Source: Wuchereria bancrofti
Lineage: Eukaryota; Nematoda; Chromadorea; Rhabditida; Onchocercidae
Direction of reading: 5' to 3'
DNA length: 64,000 bases
NCBI GenBank assembly: GCA_005281725.1
Contig: SSBO01000007.1
Span: 626,402 to 690,401, forward strand
Shown here piece after piece: positions 51,548 through 63,902 of this stretch. The notes below the pieces were generated by a model. The model worked only from the letters and a program-made list of their open reading frames with translations. It did not search any database and was not told the DNA's origin. The position numbers and the translations under genes were made by a program. Every line of letters starts with the position of its first letter. Position 1 is the stretch's first letter.

Positions 51548-51720
51548 CACGATCTCATATGAGAATTATAGAATCAAATCCTTGGATTAATTCTTGAACC
51601 AATCGATTGTTATATAAGAATTATAAAATCACATCCTTGAATCAATTCCTTATCCGCCTCTTTCATATGGGAATTATTCCTCGAATCAATCGATCTCATA
51701 TGAGAACTATATTCTCAGAT
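51548..51720. repeat. Degenerate repeat built on a ctcatatgag palindrome
   Basis: Related segments of about 60 bp carry atctcatatgagaattat, then gaatca, then atccttg and aatcaat. At least three partial copies can be followed. Confidence 0.6.
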
Positions 51721-51994
51721 ATATGTTATTGATTTTTTTTTAAGAAACAGATCTCAAAACTATAGCAAATAATCATTTATCAGACTCTTGTCATATAGCT
51801 TTATCAAATATATTAATTACATTATCACATTAAACGGCAGCTTATCATTCTTTCGTTCTTTTTCCTTTGCTTCATTCTAAAATGAGCAAAAAAAGAATGC
51901 GTTAACACGCGGAAAGATAAGTGAATGAGCGGAAGGAAGGAGCGATAATAAAAAGAAACTGTAAACAAATTAAAATAAAATCAATCAAATAATA

Positions 51995-52028
<34 letters not shown>

Positions 52029-52029
52029 C
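51995..52029. repeat. AATC tetranucleotide microsatellite
   Basis: About eight AATC units, just ahead of the large GAAT array. Confidence 0.85.
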
Positions 52030-52287
52030 CAATCATACAATACGAATCGCATTAACATTGCATCTTTTGAATAATAATAATAATAAGATAAAAGAGAAAG
52101 ACTGAAAGAAAAAGATAAAGTGATAACATATACACAATCAATGCACATTATAAAAAGTTGAGCAGAATTAAGCAATTTTCATTTCTGTTTCTCTTTTGTT
52201 TTGCGTCAATTACATCTTTCTTCGAGGTAAAAATACGTTTACGTCTGCGTAAGTCACGCCTAACCATGTAAATAATATATGAATGAT

Positions 52288-52640
52288 TGAATGAATGAAT
52301 GAATGAATGAATGAATGAATGAATGAATGAATGAATGAATGAATGAATGAATGAATGAATGAATGAATGAATGAATGAATGAATGAATGAATGAATGAAT
52401 GAATGAATGAATGAATGAATGAATGAATGAATGAATGAATGAATGAATGAATGAATGAATGAATGAATGAATGAATGAATGAATGAATGAATGAATGAAT
52501 GAATGAATGAATGAATGAATGAATGAATGAATGAATGAATGAATGAATGAATGAATGAATGAATGAATGAATGAATGAATGAATGAATGAATGAATGAAT
52601 GAATGAATGAATGAATGAATGAATGAATGAATGAATGAAT
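52288..52640. repeat. Perfect GAAT tetranucleotide array, about 88 copies
   Basis: 353 nt of uninterrupted TGAA/GAAT units. The absence of interruptions suggests recent expansion; the array length in an assembly may also be inexact. Confidence 0.98.
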
Positions 52641-52990
52641 TTGATAAAAGTGATAAAATAATTCTAAGACATTAAATAGCTTTTAATAATGATTAAATAA
52701 GGCTAAGAAATATTCATTTAATATTCAAAAATACAAGAGGCACTAAAATTAAAATTAAAACCAGAATCAAATATCAATTTTTCTTTTACTTTTATAAATT
52801 TTAAGTAAAATTCGCATAATGAGTAAAATACAAATTTTAATTGTGAATTTCAAAAATGATGATAGAAATTAAAGAATTTATAGAAACGAAAAATAACCCG
52901 CAAAGGTCTTATAAAATTTGGCTCCTTGATAATTAGAAAAAAGGATGAAAAAATGGGGTGCGAATAATTATGAATTTCAATAAAGTGAAA

Positions 52991-52996
52991 TTTATT
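52991..52996 (-). promoter_or_regulatory. Candidate poly(A) signal of the AP-2 gene
   Basis: TTTATT on the plus strand (AATAAA on the minus strand), about 170 nt beyond the AP-2 stop codon. Confidence 0.4.
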
Positions 52997-53163
52997 TATC
53001 CTTCTTCCGTTCATATATGCTCCTCTTCCTTTTTTTTCTATTTCGTTTTTTCTTTTCTTTTTTTTTTGCATTTCTTATTAACATATAAAAATGCATAACA
53101 TAATTACAATATTATCACCAAATTCATACATCCGTAATTATTTCTGATACTTTAAAATATATG

Positions 53164-56100
53164 TCATTTTGCATCAAGCAATTTGACCGATTCATTTAAC
53201 CAATTCATAATTGCATTAATTGCAGCTAATATAGCAGGTGAACCGAATCCATGGGTAACCTGAAAATGATTCAAATTTTACATTTACATGCAATTAATTT
53301 TACGAAAGAGAAAAATTCTTCATCATAAGAATGATATCTTAATATGATCTGCGCGATATCATAAGATAATTTCAATAAATGCGATCATTTATTATTATTA
53401 TTATTGTTATTATTAACAATATAATAATAATTATTATTACTATTGCTATGTATTGTCATCCATTAATATTAAATCAAATACATATTTGAAATAACAACAA
53501 TACTTAAATAAATTTTATTTTTCCCAAGGAAAAGAAAGCAAAAGAGAACGAAACATATGACAGCAATATTGTGTTATTTGTAATTAGTAATATATAGCTG
53601 ATACAAATATAAAATAACTGAATTTCAATAAGCATTATAATTTCCAGTGAATTCAATTTAAATTTCTCTAAATCATCTAAAATAAAACTAATAATTGAAA
53701 TTAATTGAGATTTCAACAAAGAAAACCAATAATTAAGACAATTTCTTTTTCTTTCAAACGTAATGAATTTGCCATTAAACAAATAAATCGTTAAAATAAA
53801 ATTTGGATCAAACGTAAGCTCAAATAATTTTGTATCTTTACCAAATTAATAATATACATCTAACACCAGGTCATTTGCTGTTTGAAATTATAGCAATTAC
53901 TAATTAAACAAATGAAATTAATTATCACAGTTACGAAATTGAAAGATAAAACACAATTTTTCTTCTTTTCCAAATTTCTACCATTTTTCTTGTCTTAGAA
54001 AAAGATTTCAAATTCTTCTTTACATTCATCCCGAATCCTTTACTTACTTTCTTCTTTTCCTTTCTCTTTTCCTCTTCCCTCTCCTCCTCTTCATCCTCTT
54101 CAACTACTCACATTTATAGCTTAATTATATGCAACTTTCATGCAGATGATTAAATGATAACATTACCACAAATGATAAAGTAATATTAAAAATAATAGAA
54201 GAAAAGAGAAAGAGGAAAAATATATTAATTAATATATTAATTAATTAGAAAAAGAAAAAAGAAACCATTGAGAAATGTGTTAGTCGACTTTGCACAATTG
54301 GTTCTAAAATTGGTTGTGGCCTTGAGGAACATATTGGACTTCGATCGTTGCTTAATAATTCTTTCAACTCGGCTAATGTTGCTTTTGTTGCTAATAGCAT
54401 ATTTTTTCGTCGTTGCATATCTAATGACTCCATTGAACAATTTGCGCGTGTCAAATGTTCAGCAATCGCACGGGCGGGAAATTCATTCTCACAAACAGCA
54501 TTGAAATCTTTTGCCAAATGCATTGCTTCAACTATCAATGAACAAATATTCATTTATTTGTTAACATTTCTTTTTTTCATTATATATATATAAGCTACTA
54601 ATTATTTAAAAATAAAATTTGCACTGAAAAAAAAGCGATTAAAAATAATTATTTATTATTCTTAAATATATTTTAAAAAAATATAGATATACCTAAATAA
54701 ATATATAAATATATCATTATCTTATCGTTTATGATATTATTACAGTAGTTGCAAATATAAAATATTTATACAAAAAAAAGTACTAACTGCTTAAAAGTAA
54801 AATTTACATAATGGTAACATTATTGTACCATTTATGATTATAAAACTAAACTGTAAAGTAAATACTTTTAATACTAAATTGTAATGATTTATCATTTTCA
54901 ATTTTTGTAATTATAATTCATAATTTTGAAACGTAAAGATGACACTAATTACAGTATAATCTCTAATTTGATCAGATATGATACGATAAATGAAATTGAT
55001 AATTGTTGATAAAGTGATATTACATTTTTTTATTCTTTTTTTGTACTTATAACATATATTTATTAGCAAAAAAAATTTTCTTTATCAATAAATAAAAAAT
55101 AATTTCAAAACTATTCCTAAAAACCAGATAAAAGAACAATCAAATATTATTGATCGTTTTTTTTCTAAATAACTAATGAGTTTTTTAAATTTTTTCGAAA
55201 AAAAATTTATTCGTAAAGAAAAAATTAACTAACATTCAACAAGCGCTGTAAGTGAATTAACGTTTGTCGCTTTCCGTCTTCCGGCTGGTAACTGTAAGCC
55301 AACACGTTTCAATTGATCACGTAACGATTTACCACCATCTTTAGATTTGGCTCTGGAAAAAGTGACATAGCCTAATTTTTCCTAATTATTTCAATTTTCA
55401 AATGGATAAACTAGCATTAATAGAAGAAGTATTTAAGAATTAAACTGATTGTTAAACGTAAATTAAATTAAAATTTAAATTAGAATTGGAATTTAGAAAA
55501 CAGCAGAATATTATTTATTTATTAAACAATAATTATTAAAATATCATTGAATTCTATCCTAACAATTACTGATTTTAATTTCATACATTTAAAATTTGTA
55601 AAATTTTATAAAAATATTTAAAGTAACATGAAAAAAGGAAAGAGAGAGAGAGAGAAATGGAAGATGACGAGAGAAAGAAAGGGGGAGAGAAAAACAAGAA
55701 GACCAAATGAAAGAATAAAGAATGAATTTTAAAAGAATATTAATAATCCATGGTGAAAATATTAAATCCAAATTATTGTCAGTTCTTTCGACTTTTTTTC
55801 TTTTTTTTTTTGACTACCTGCGAAGAATTCCACCCAAAACTGATGCATTAAGACATTCCGGCGGTGAAAGTCGTCGATGAATTTCACCTACTGTTACTTT
55901 GTACTTCGCCGCACTACTGAGCAAACTTAGCCGACCTTCAACATAATTAATTAATTCACTTATTTATCGTTCATACATTTCTTTTAATGATCATTAGCTG
56001 CAGATATTATTTGATTGAATTTTAGCAAAAGAAAAAAAGAAAAAATGAATAATTAATATTATATTTCATATAAACAAATATTGCCTAATTAAGTGTTAAT

Positions 56101-57573
56101 AGAAGTGATTAATTAAATTCCATGTTGGCTCTAATTGCTAAAAGAATGATTTCTTAAAATTATAAAAAATTATTTGATAATTTCTTACATTTTTGTTTAT
56201 CAAAACGTTGAACAAATATTATGATTTTATATTTACAAATTATTTTATATATATGTATGAAAAAAAATTGTTAATGTGAAAGGTTGCAGCTTCATGATAA
56301 TTTTTTTTGCCAATTGATTTTATCACTGAAAGGATATATCCATCACGGGATATTTATCAAAAATCAATTTTTAGTTAACTCATTCTCATTTTTGAAGCCT
56401 ACCGTTTCATTTTTATCATTTTCTATTTAATTATTAACATTAAAAGTTATATTACTATATTTTGAAGAGATTTATTAATATTAAGTATTTTAGTGCTATT
56501 ATTAGATTAAATGATGAATGGTACATTAAATTCAATTTGTTATCATTTACTTATCTATCATCAATTACACTTAGTTCTACTAATATTTTCATATTTTAAT
56601 CATTGCTACTATTTTCACATTTTAATTATTGCTACTATGCGTTAATTATTGTTACTAGCTTTGAAATTTCTTGAAATCTTTGAAAAAAAATAGAAAATTC
56701 TTGAGATTTTACAAAATCTAAACATTTTGCCTTTTAGTCAATAAATTTGGATAAAATTAAAGTTGTCATTTAAAACAAATAAATTTTCAAATGAAAAATA
56801 AACCTGGCACAGAACAGAAGACATCAAGATAATTAACAGTATGAGCAGTTTGATTACTGCTATGGATCAATTGTCCATTCATTGAACATGTCGTTATCAT
56901 TGGTTTAGGTCTTGAACATGCCGCTTAAAAAGTAGAAAAAATAAAAAATTAAAATAGCAGTAGAAGAGAGAGAGAGAGAGAGGGAGAGAGGGAGGATTAA
57001 AGAGAGAAAAGAAAAGAAATTTGTAAACAATACGAATGTATGTTATCATTTTTTTCTAAGGTAGAGATCAACAAATATTTGATTATTTTTTGTTCATTCA
57101 TTTTTTTTTTCATCGCCAGAAATATTTAAAACAAGTGATTTCAGATATTGATTAAAAGCATGTATATTAATTAAAATTAAGTAATTATTGTATTATGTTT
57201 ACCTTTACGAATAACACCACGTTGCTCAGTTATATTTGCTGATGCTCGTGGTGATGATGTACCCATTTCCTGGAAACAAAAAAAAGAAAAAAAATTGGTA
57301 AATAGAAATAAATAATTGTAGCACATTTTGAAGCATAATATAGCATATTTTTGAGCTGAATTTCTTTCTTTCTTTCCAGTCAAAATTTGTGTTAAAAATT
57401 AATAGCAAAAAGTGAGAAATGTTAACATGCTATTTTTTTTATATTTAAAATTTTAATTTTAGAAGCAATTTGTTTTATTGCATATTTAAAAAAAAAAAAA
57501 CAAAACAAAACAAAGATTTACGGTGTCAACATTTCCAGTATCTGTAACCATGCTATGATGTTGTTGTTGCTGC

Positions 57574-57619
<46 letters not shown>

Positions 57620-60600
57620 GCTGTTGTTGTTGTTGTTGTTGCTGCTGCTGCTGCTGTTGTTGTTGTTGTCGCTGTTGTTGTTGTTGTTGTTGTTGATGTT
57701 GCAAGGAAGCAGTTGAAGGAATATGTTGTTGAGATAGATGTTGCATGAAAACCGGTTGTGGTCGACCGGTAACCATCAGGTATTCTCGTCCATTCGGTAC
57801 GTGAACCTAAAAATTAAAAACATTTACTGTTTATTTATACAATATCAAAAATATAACTTACTGAAAAATATTTATTCCTATTTTTCACACAAAATTTTCT
57901 AACGAATAAAGTTGTTTTTTTATGATTGCTAGTTACACTTATATATGATAAAATAAGTTTGCTTATCACCAAAAAAAAAATACAACAGTTATAAATACTA
58001 ATTATATACTCCATTTTTTAACTGTAAAAAAATGTTAAATTTCCTAAATTACTTCCTAAATCTAAATTCAAAATTAAATTACTCAAAAAGAATGAAAAAA
58101 AAGAAAAATGACGCTGTAATGGACATTAGCTTGTTGTTGATAACAGGTAACACGCGTAAGTTCATTAGTCTGTTCACGGAATTGTTCCGATGTAGCATTA
58201 GCAATACTGTACGGTTGTAACTGAAAACAAAAATATTCAAAAAAATTTTTCGGAAGAAATTAACAATTTTTTTTTACACTTAGAAATTTTACAGTAAATA
58301 GAAGTGAAGCAAAAGATATCATTAAAATAAATTCACAAAAGTTTTATTTAGAAAATATAAAAGTTTAATTAATTCAATTATAGGTGATAAATAATTTTAA
58401 AACATGATAACTGAAATATTATTGATATTTTGACAGGAATATTTTCAAATTTTCATACGTTTTATTTCAACAAGTCTGCAAAAATTTGAAAAATATTTAA
58501 CAAAGTGTAATATTTGTAAGATTAATTAAATTACTTAATTAAATTACCTGTTCAGCTTGTGCATAAGGACCTGGATTATATGCAAAAGCGTAAGCTGGAG
58601 ATGGAAATCCGATATGTTGTTGTTCTAATAATGATTGTTGTTGTTCGTTGGAGATAGGCTGGGTTCCGATACCTTCAAGTTGAAGGCTCTAAAAAAAGAC
58701 AAAGAGAGAGAGAGAGAAAAGGAGAGGATGGGAAAAAATAATTCGTTGTTTTTTTCTAACAATTTTAATTTATTCAAATATTATTTAAAAAATAGCATTT
58801 ATTAGCATAGCAATATTTCAAATTGCTATATTTTGATGCAATTACATTTAACAATACTTTTTAACATTATTACTTATTTTAATTGTATAAAAAGAATAGT
58901 TAATAATTTATTCAAAATTGCAAATTCTAAAACTTAATTCACAATTTTGTTTTTTCTTTAAAATGAAAATTTTACTTTAAATAAAAGGTAACAAAAAACA
59001 AATGAAAAATTCGTGAAATTTTATTGAATCATTTTTTCGGCAAAATAAAAAAAAAAGATCAATAAGTTTAAATGAATTCAGTGTTGATATGATTAGAATG
59101 AAAAAAAAAGAAATTATGATAATAGCGATAATTAATGATACGGACTTCGTCTATTCTTTCTTTTCATTTATTTATTCTTTTTTCTTCCTCTCCCTCTCTC
59201 TTTCTCTTGCCCTTTCTCCCTTTCATTTATTTCATTATTCACTTCTCCCTTCCTATCTCATATTTTTATCTCATTTTCATCTTTTTTTTTTCTTTCTAAA
59301 AAACTAAGGAAAGTTAAAAATTTTTTTACTTTCATAAAATTGATAATTGATTGTTGCTAAATGATCTCATATGATACTTTTACATACGGAAAAATTCCGT
59401 TTGTCGTTCCTTTCAATAAATGGATTAGACAAGAAAGAAAATGATAGTTGAAAAGAATGAAAAATGGAGAAGAGGTCAGGAAAAAAAAAAGGTCACTTTC
59501 AATAACTATTTAAATACCAATTGTTATTATCCAATTTTCTTTTATTTTCTCTCTTTCTTTCTCCCTCTCTCACACTATCACTCTCTTTCTCCCTTTTTCC
59601 ATTTTTTCTTTTTCTCCTTCCTTTTATGACTTATTTTCCTTTTTTTTTTGATTTTTTTTTATTTTTTTTCTTTCCTTCCTACTTTTCAATCAAAAAGATT
59701 TAATTTACTATCAAATTGACTGAATGAAAAAAGAAAAAAGAAATTTGGAAAAATCGTAAAAAAGTTGTAAAATTTGATGACAGTAAAAGGAATTCATCTT
59801 CTCATACATTTTTATTGCGGGAGCTGATGGAAAATCCTTTTAAGGATTACTTTGCCAGTTGAATTTTCGGAGAAAACAGGAATTTTGATCAACAAATTAA
59901 ATAGGGGCAAATTTTCAAGCTTCCATGAAAACAATTATCGTAGAAGTTTTCTATCTTTCGTTCACAAATTAATTAATTAATCATTTTATAAGATTGAATT
60001 TATGCCGTTAACAATTATTGCGAATGCAATGAAGAATTCGTTTTAGTTTACCTAAAATGTAAAATGATAACATATCGACATCATGAAATTGAATAAAAGG
60101 ACTGCTTATAGCATTAATTAATTGCTTCATATGATTGCCATTATCTAATTATTTTACTCTAAAAGCAATCATTTCAATACCCTTCCCATTTTTTCAAAGT
60201 TGACTTTTTTTTATTTGTGATTTTAATTTAAATTACATTCCTTCTCTAAGCAATAAAAATACATTTGACAGATTGAAATTAGTAAATGTTCAAAATTAAT
60301 ATTTGATCATTTGCCATTCCTGTCATTTTTCATTTGGCTCAGTATTATTAACATAAATTTCAATTTTGATTTTAACTATTCTTTCATCTCATTATTACAA
60401 TGTATAGTCTAATGGAGATATTTTATGCAAAAATATCATCTAAAATGGATTATAATAATTATTTCGAATATTTACTTTCATTATTACAAACATTTATATA
60501 TTGCAATTAAAGGAAGAAAATTCAATGAGTTAAGAAGAATAAAATATAGCATAAATTTTTATTCAATTAAATCATAAATAACGATGCATTAATACCGCTT

Positions 60601-60636
60601 GTTATCATTATTCACCATGGTATTATTTACGAACTC

Positions 60637-60668
<32 letters not shown>

Positions 60669-61441
60669 GTATGTTATTTATTATTTATTTATTTGCTTAT
60701 TATTACTATTATTATTGTTTATTATAGTTATTATTATTACTATTATTATTATTGTTATTATCATTATTATTGTTATTATTATTATTATTATTACTATTAT
60801 TATTATTGTTACTATTACTACTAAATAATAACTATTATTATTCTATAATATATTTCATATATCCTTAATTGATTTGAGATATATGGTAGATTTCTCATAG
60901 ATTTTTTAATTAGCGTTGATTAGTACAAGAAATGAAAATTTAAATTAAATTTTAATGAAATTTAGAAAACTTTAATTGAAATATCTCGATTAAAAAGCAA
61001 GATACATATTAATACATATACTAAGACATCAGGATTTTATATTTTAACAAATTATCAAAATCATAACTCATTAATTAAACAAATTTTTTTCTGATAAATG
61101 CTTATTGAAAACCTAAGAGAAAAAAAAATAAAAGCAACGATTAGTAAATTCTAGTCAATTTTTGAAATTTAAAATGCAGAATGTTACAATTTATAATTGG
61201 TATAATTGTTTTTTAATTAATTTAATAATAGCTAAAATTTAAACCGATATTGTTGATCCCGAAATTCTTCCATATAAATATGATTTAGTCAATAGCTAAT
61301 TGCAATATTATTTTATAATCTTATTAATACTGTAAAAAAAATAAATGCGAAGAAGTTAAAAAAGAGGGAGAGAGAGAGAGAAAGAGGTGAACAAGAGAAA
61401 GGGTTTGAAACTGTATTAGTTTTAATATGACTCACTTGCAT
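53164..61441 (-). CDS. aptf: AP-2 family transcription factor (TFAP2-like)
   Basis: Minus-strand exons: 61441-61436 (ATG CAA only), 58688-58548, 58220-58152, 57806-57522, 57269-57203, 56923-56804, 55935-55818, 55352-55234, 54531-54266, 53259-53164 (TGA); 428 residues. AP-2 proteins are nuclear factors that bind GC-rich sites as dimers through a C-terminal basic, helix-span-helix region. That region is complete from about residue 216: [144 protein letters not shown]. The N-terminal half is Gln-, Pro- and Tyr-rich, with a 45-residue polyglutamine tract. In nematodes AP-2 factors (APTF) act in neurons and sleep. The start exon and the donor at 58151 (GTTACC) are the weakest parts of the model; intron 1 spans 2.7 kb. 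Confidence 0.92.
57561..57695 (-). repeat. CAA/CAG array encoding AP-2 polyglutamine tract
   Basis: Forty-five codons in frame in the fourth AP-2 coding exon: about eight Gln, one Arg (CGA), then about 36 Gln (residues 110-154). Most codons are CAA, with a few clusters of CAG. Flanking residues are also Gln- and His-rich. The tract lies between the presumed activation region and the DNA-binding domain and is likely variable in length. Confidence 0.95.
58689..61435 (-). other. First intron of the AP-2 gene
   Basis: About 2.7 kb, from a GTGAGT donor to a TTTTTTTAG acceptor, both on the minus strand. It contains CT-rich stretches (59150-59300, 59540-59690) and an ATT trinucleotide array (60637-60835). 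No other exon was recognised. Confidence 0.55.
60637..60835. repeat. ATT/TTA trinucleotide array
   Basis: About 200 bp of interrupted (TTA)n units with ttg and act variants, inside AP-2 intron 1. Confidence 0.9.
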
Positions 61442-61669
61442 TACGTTTCTTCGACGTTTATTGCTAATACCAGTAATTTGTTGCCTCAGGCCACAAATCG
61501 TCCAAATACACTCAGATAACTTGCTTTCCCTTAGGTATAACTTTCGGTGATAAAGACGAACACAAATTGCAACAGTGATAACCTTTAGGGTAGACCGGTA
61601 TATTCCTTGGAAAAATTGTTGATAACGTTTGTAGCGTCGGTTGATTAGTAATGGTAATAATAATACCCA
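61436..61669 (-). other. Stop-free frame upstream of the AP-2 start codon
   Basis: In the frame of the predicted AP-2 ATG, the minus strand is open for 76 codons upstream (TAA at 61670-61672), with a more balanced base composition than its surroundings. It reads through VITVAICVRLYHRKLYLRES and ECIWTICGLRQQITGISNKR. It has no ATG of its own. Likely 5' UTR, or coding sequence reached from an upstream exon; a plausible acceptor (tttttccaag) ends at 61606. No family match. Confidence 0.35.
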
Positions 61670-62376
61670 TTATGGAGCAAAAAAAAAAAGAAAAGAAAAA
61701 AGAAAAAAATGAAATGATAAATTATACTTTGTAGAAAAACAAATTCAAGAGAAAATTAAAAATGTAAAAGAAAAAGAGAAAAAGATTGCTATAAATAAGG
61801 TCAAAAAAGTATCTTATTACTTTTAAATTAATGCAATATGAAAATACAAGAAAGAAAAAAGAAAAAATTCAATCCTTTTTTTTGGAAAAAAAAAGTTTTC
61901 TTTTCCTTTTTTTGGTATCGAGGAATAATTGCAAATTAATTACAAATTTTATATTCTTTTACTTGAGAAAAAAGAGATAATTTTGACCTTTTCAATTCGT
62001 TGCTTTTTTTCTTCTTTTCCTTTCCACTTTTTTTTTTTTTTTTGCTTAAGGATTAATATTTAAATTGTTTTCGCTTTATTTTTAGATGAGAACCCTTGAT
62101 CTAATGCCAATTTTGTCTCATCTTTTCTCTTCATTTTACCTCTTTCACCCTTTTATTCATCTTTAGACTCTTATAAATTTTACCTAATAAATTATGCCTT
62201 AAAGGTTTTTGTCTTATTTACAATGCTGATGCAATATCATTCAAAAGAAAGAAAAATATATCAAAAATTATTTGTCACGGTTAAATGTCGCATTTTTCCT
62301 TGTTCCCATTGACGCCTTCACTAACTTATGACCCGAGGCAAACTAGCCTGAGCATATATACAAATGTATGTATGTG

Positions 62377-62400
62377 GTGTGTGTGTGTGTGTGTGTGTGT
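62377..62400. repeat. TG dinucleotide microsatellite
   Basis: About 12 uninterrupted TG units, preceded by TATG units. Confidence 0.9.
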
Positions 62401-62766
62401 CTTCTGCACCAAAAGAGGTACACCACCTACCAGATTTACTATATTTCCTAAAGAAAAATGATTCTGTTAACCTTTATTCCCAATCCCAAGAAAAAGAAGA
62501 AAAATATGCCGTTGGCGCTTTCACGACAAAATATCCCGAAAGCGTTTCGCTTCATCCACTACCTACCCATCGGTCACATCCATAAATTGGAAAATGATGT
62601 AAATAAAGAAACCCCCGGGGAATGGGTGGGACAATAGTGATACCGGTCAAACATTAAATTTTTACATTTCAGATATACCAAACCCAAATACAACCCATAT
62701 TTACTAACTACTACAAAACCACTCATTTAGTATATGATTATGAATTGAATTCATTGAACCATCTTC

Positions 62767-62999
62767 ATGTGAAAGAGAGTTACAAAAGTGGTGAACCAAG
62801 GAAGAAGGCGAGGAGGAAAAGTGGATGAAATGAGCAAAGGTGAAAGGGTAAAGGGAAAAATGAAGGAATAGGAAGAGAAGTAGAAAAGGGAATATATAGG
62901 AAGAAGGAATAGCGGGATAGAACTGGGGATAAAAACGGGAAATGTGAACAAGGAAGAAGGAGGAAAGATAAGAGGGAAGTTGAAATTTGAAAGAATTTC
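62767..62999. repeat. Homopurine-rich block
   Basis: About 230 bp with almost only A and G on the plus strand (gaaggaataggaagagaagt and similar). Open frames here on either strand are compositional artefacts. Confidence 0.75.
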
Positions 63000-63219
63000 A
63001 AACTAGTAGTAGGACTGCAAAATTGACGATCAAAAAAGGAGTCCACCTCTGCTCATTCTCTTCCCCCTATCTGTGCCTTTTTGTGAAAATTTAAAACCGT
63101 TTACCTAATATCACCATCATTCTAGTTTCTGCAATTTGTTGAGTTTTATGAAATCAATGCAAGAAGAAGTGGGATTCAATAGGCGGGGAAAGGATACGGA
63201 TAGTGGACCACGGGAGATG

Positions 63220-63312
63220 AATGTATATATGTATATATAAATAGATGTATGTGTGTATGTGTATGCATGTGTCTGTACGTGTATGTGTATGTATGTGTGT
63301 ACGTAAATGTGT
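63220..63312. repeat. TATA / TATG / TG compound microsatellite
   Basis: Mixed TA, TG and TATG units with a few cg interruptions. Confidence 0.85.
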
Positions 63313-63902
63313 ATCGTATTTTTAGTATTTATATTTTCTAGTATAGTTTGATATGAAAAATATTTCAGATAAAAATTAATGAGCAAAAGCATTTTTATCT
63401 AATATAAAATAATTCAAAATTAAAAAAAAAAAAAACACATTTATAAAAAAAAGTGAAAGAAATTTTTTTTTGCAACTAATTGCTAAATTTTTAGTAAAAA
63501 TATATGAAATAATAATTGAACTACTTTTATTTTTCTTTTTTTTCTTTTCATTTCCTTTTCTAATTATGAGCAATATATTTATCGGATCATTAACGATGTT
63601 ATCCGGTTAAAAAATTCGTGTTGTCATTTTTCATAACACCAGAAGAAAAAACAGAAAAAAAATTACAGATAGATACAGATACGTATAGATACATAGACAT
63701 ACACGCACGTATATACTTACACAGAGCATACGTAGGCATATACGTGTACAAATACCAATTGATCCATATTTCCGCTATCGATTGATTAATTCCATCATCT
63801 AATTAACATAATTAATCGTGACAAGTTTTTAAATATAAGAGGTAAAAGAAAAGTAAAAATTTTCCCAATATTCTATTTCACTTATTCATATTTATCTGTT
63901 TA

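Larger units (their letters stand above)
40164..53163. other. Gene-poor A+T-rich interval upstream of the orphan exon and 3' of AP-2
   Basis: About 13 kb with no homology-supported coding exon. It is dominated by poly(A)/poly(T) runs, TG/TATG microsatellites (40784-40846, 44774-44834), a 22-bp minisatellite (45312-45614), a G+C-richer palindromic island (46633-46690), 100-bp and 60-bp degenerate repeats (50.4-51.7 kb), and tetranucleotide arrays (51995-52029 and 52288-52640). The right edge is the 3' UTR of the AP-2 gene. Confidence 0.6.

Noticed and set aside
54268..54593. Plus-strand open frames opposite an AP-2 exon
   Set aside because: The minus strand matches AP-2 family motifs residue by residue; the plus frames are shadows.
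57486..57776. ATG at 57774-57776 as AP-2 start
   Set aside because: The frame is open upstream to a TTTTTAG acceptor at 57807 and joins two further upstream exons in phase, so this Met is internal.
62364..62585. Plus-strand open frame over the TG repeat
   Set aside because: Begins in a microsatellite, has no recognisable domain, and no splice partners were found; composition alone explains it.
63105..63131. Minus-strand mini-exon with ATGATG and a GTAAAC donor
   Set aside because: Only 27 nt, ends in phase 1 and does not join the AP-2 exons in frame; chance is likely.
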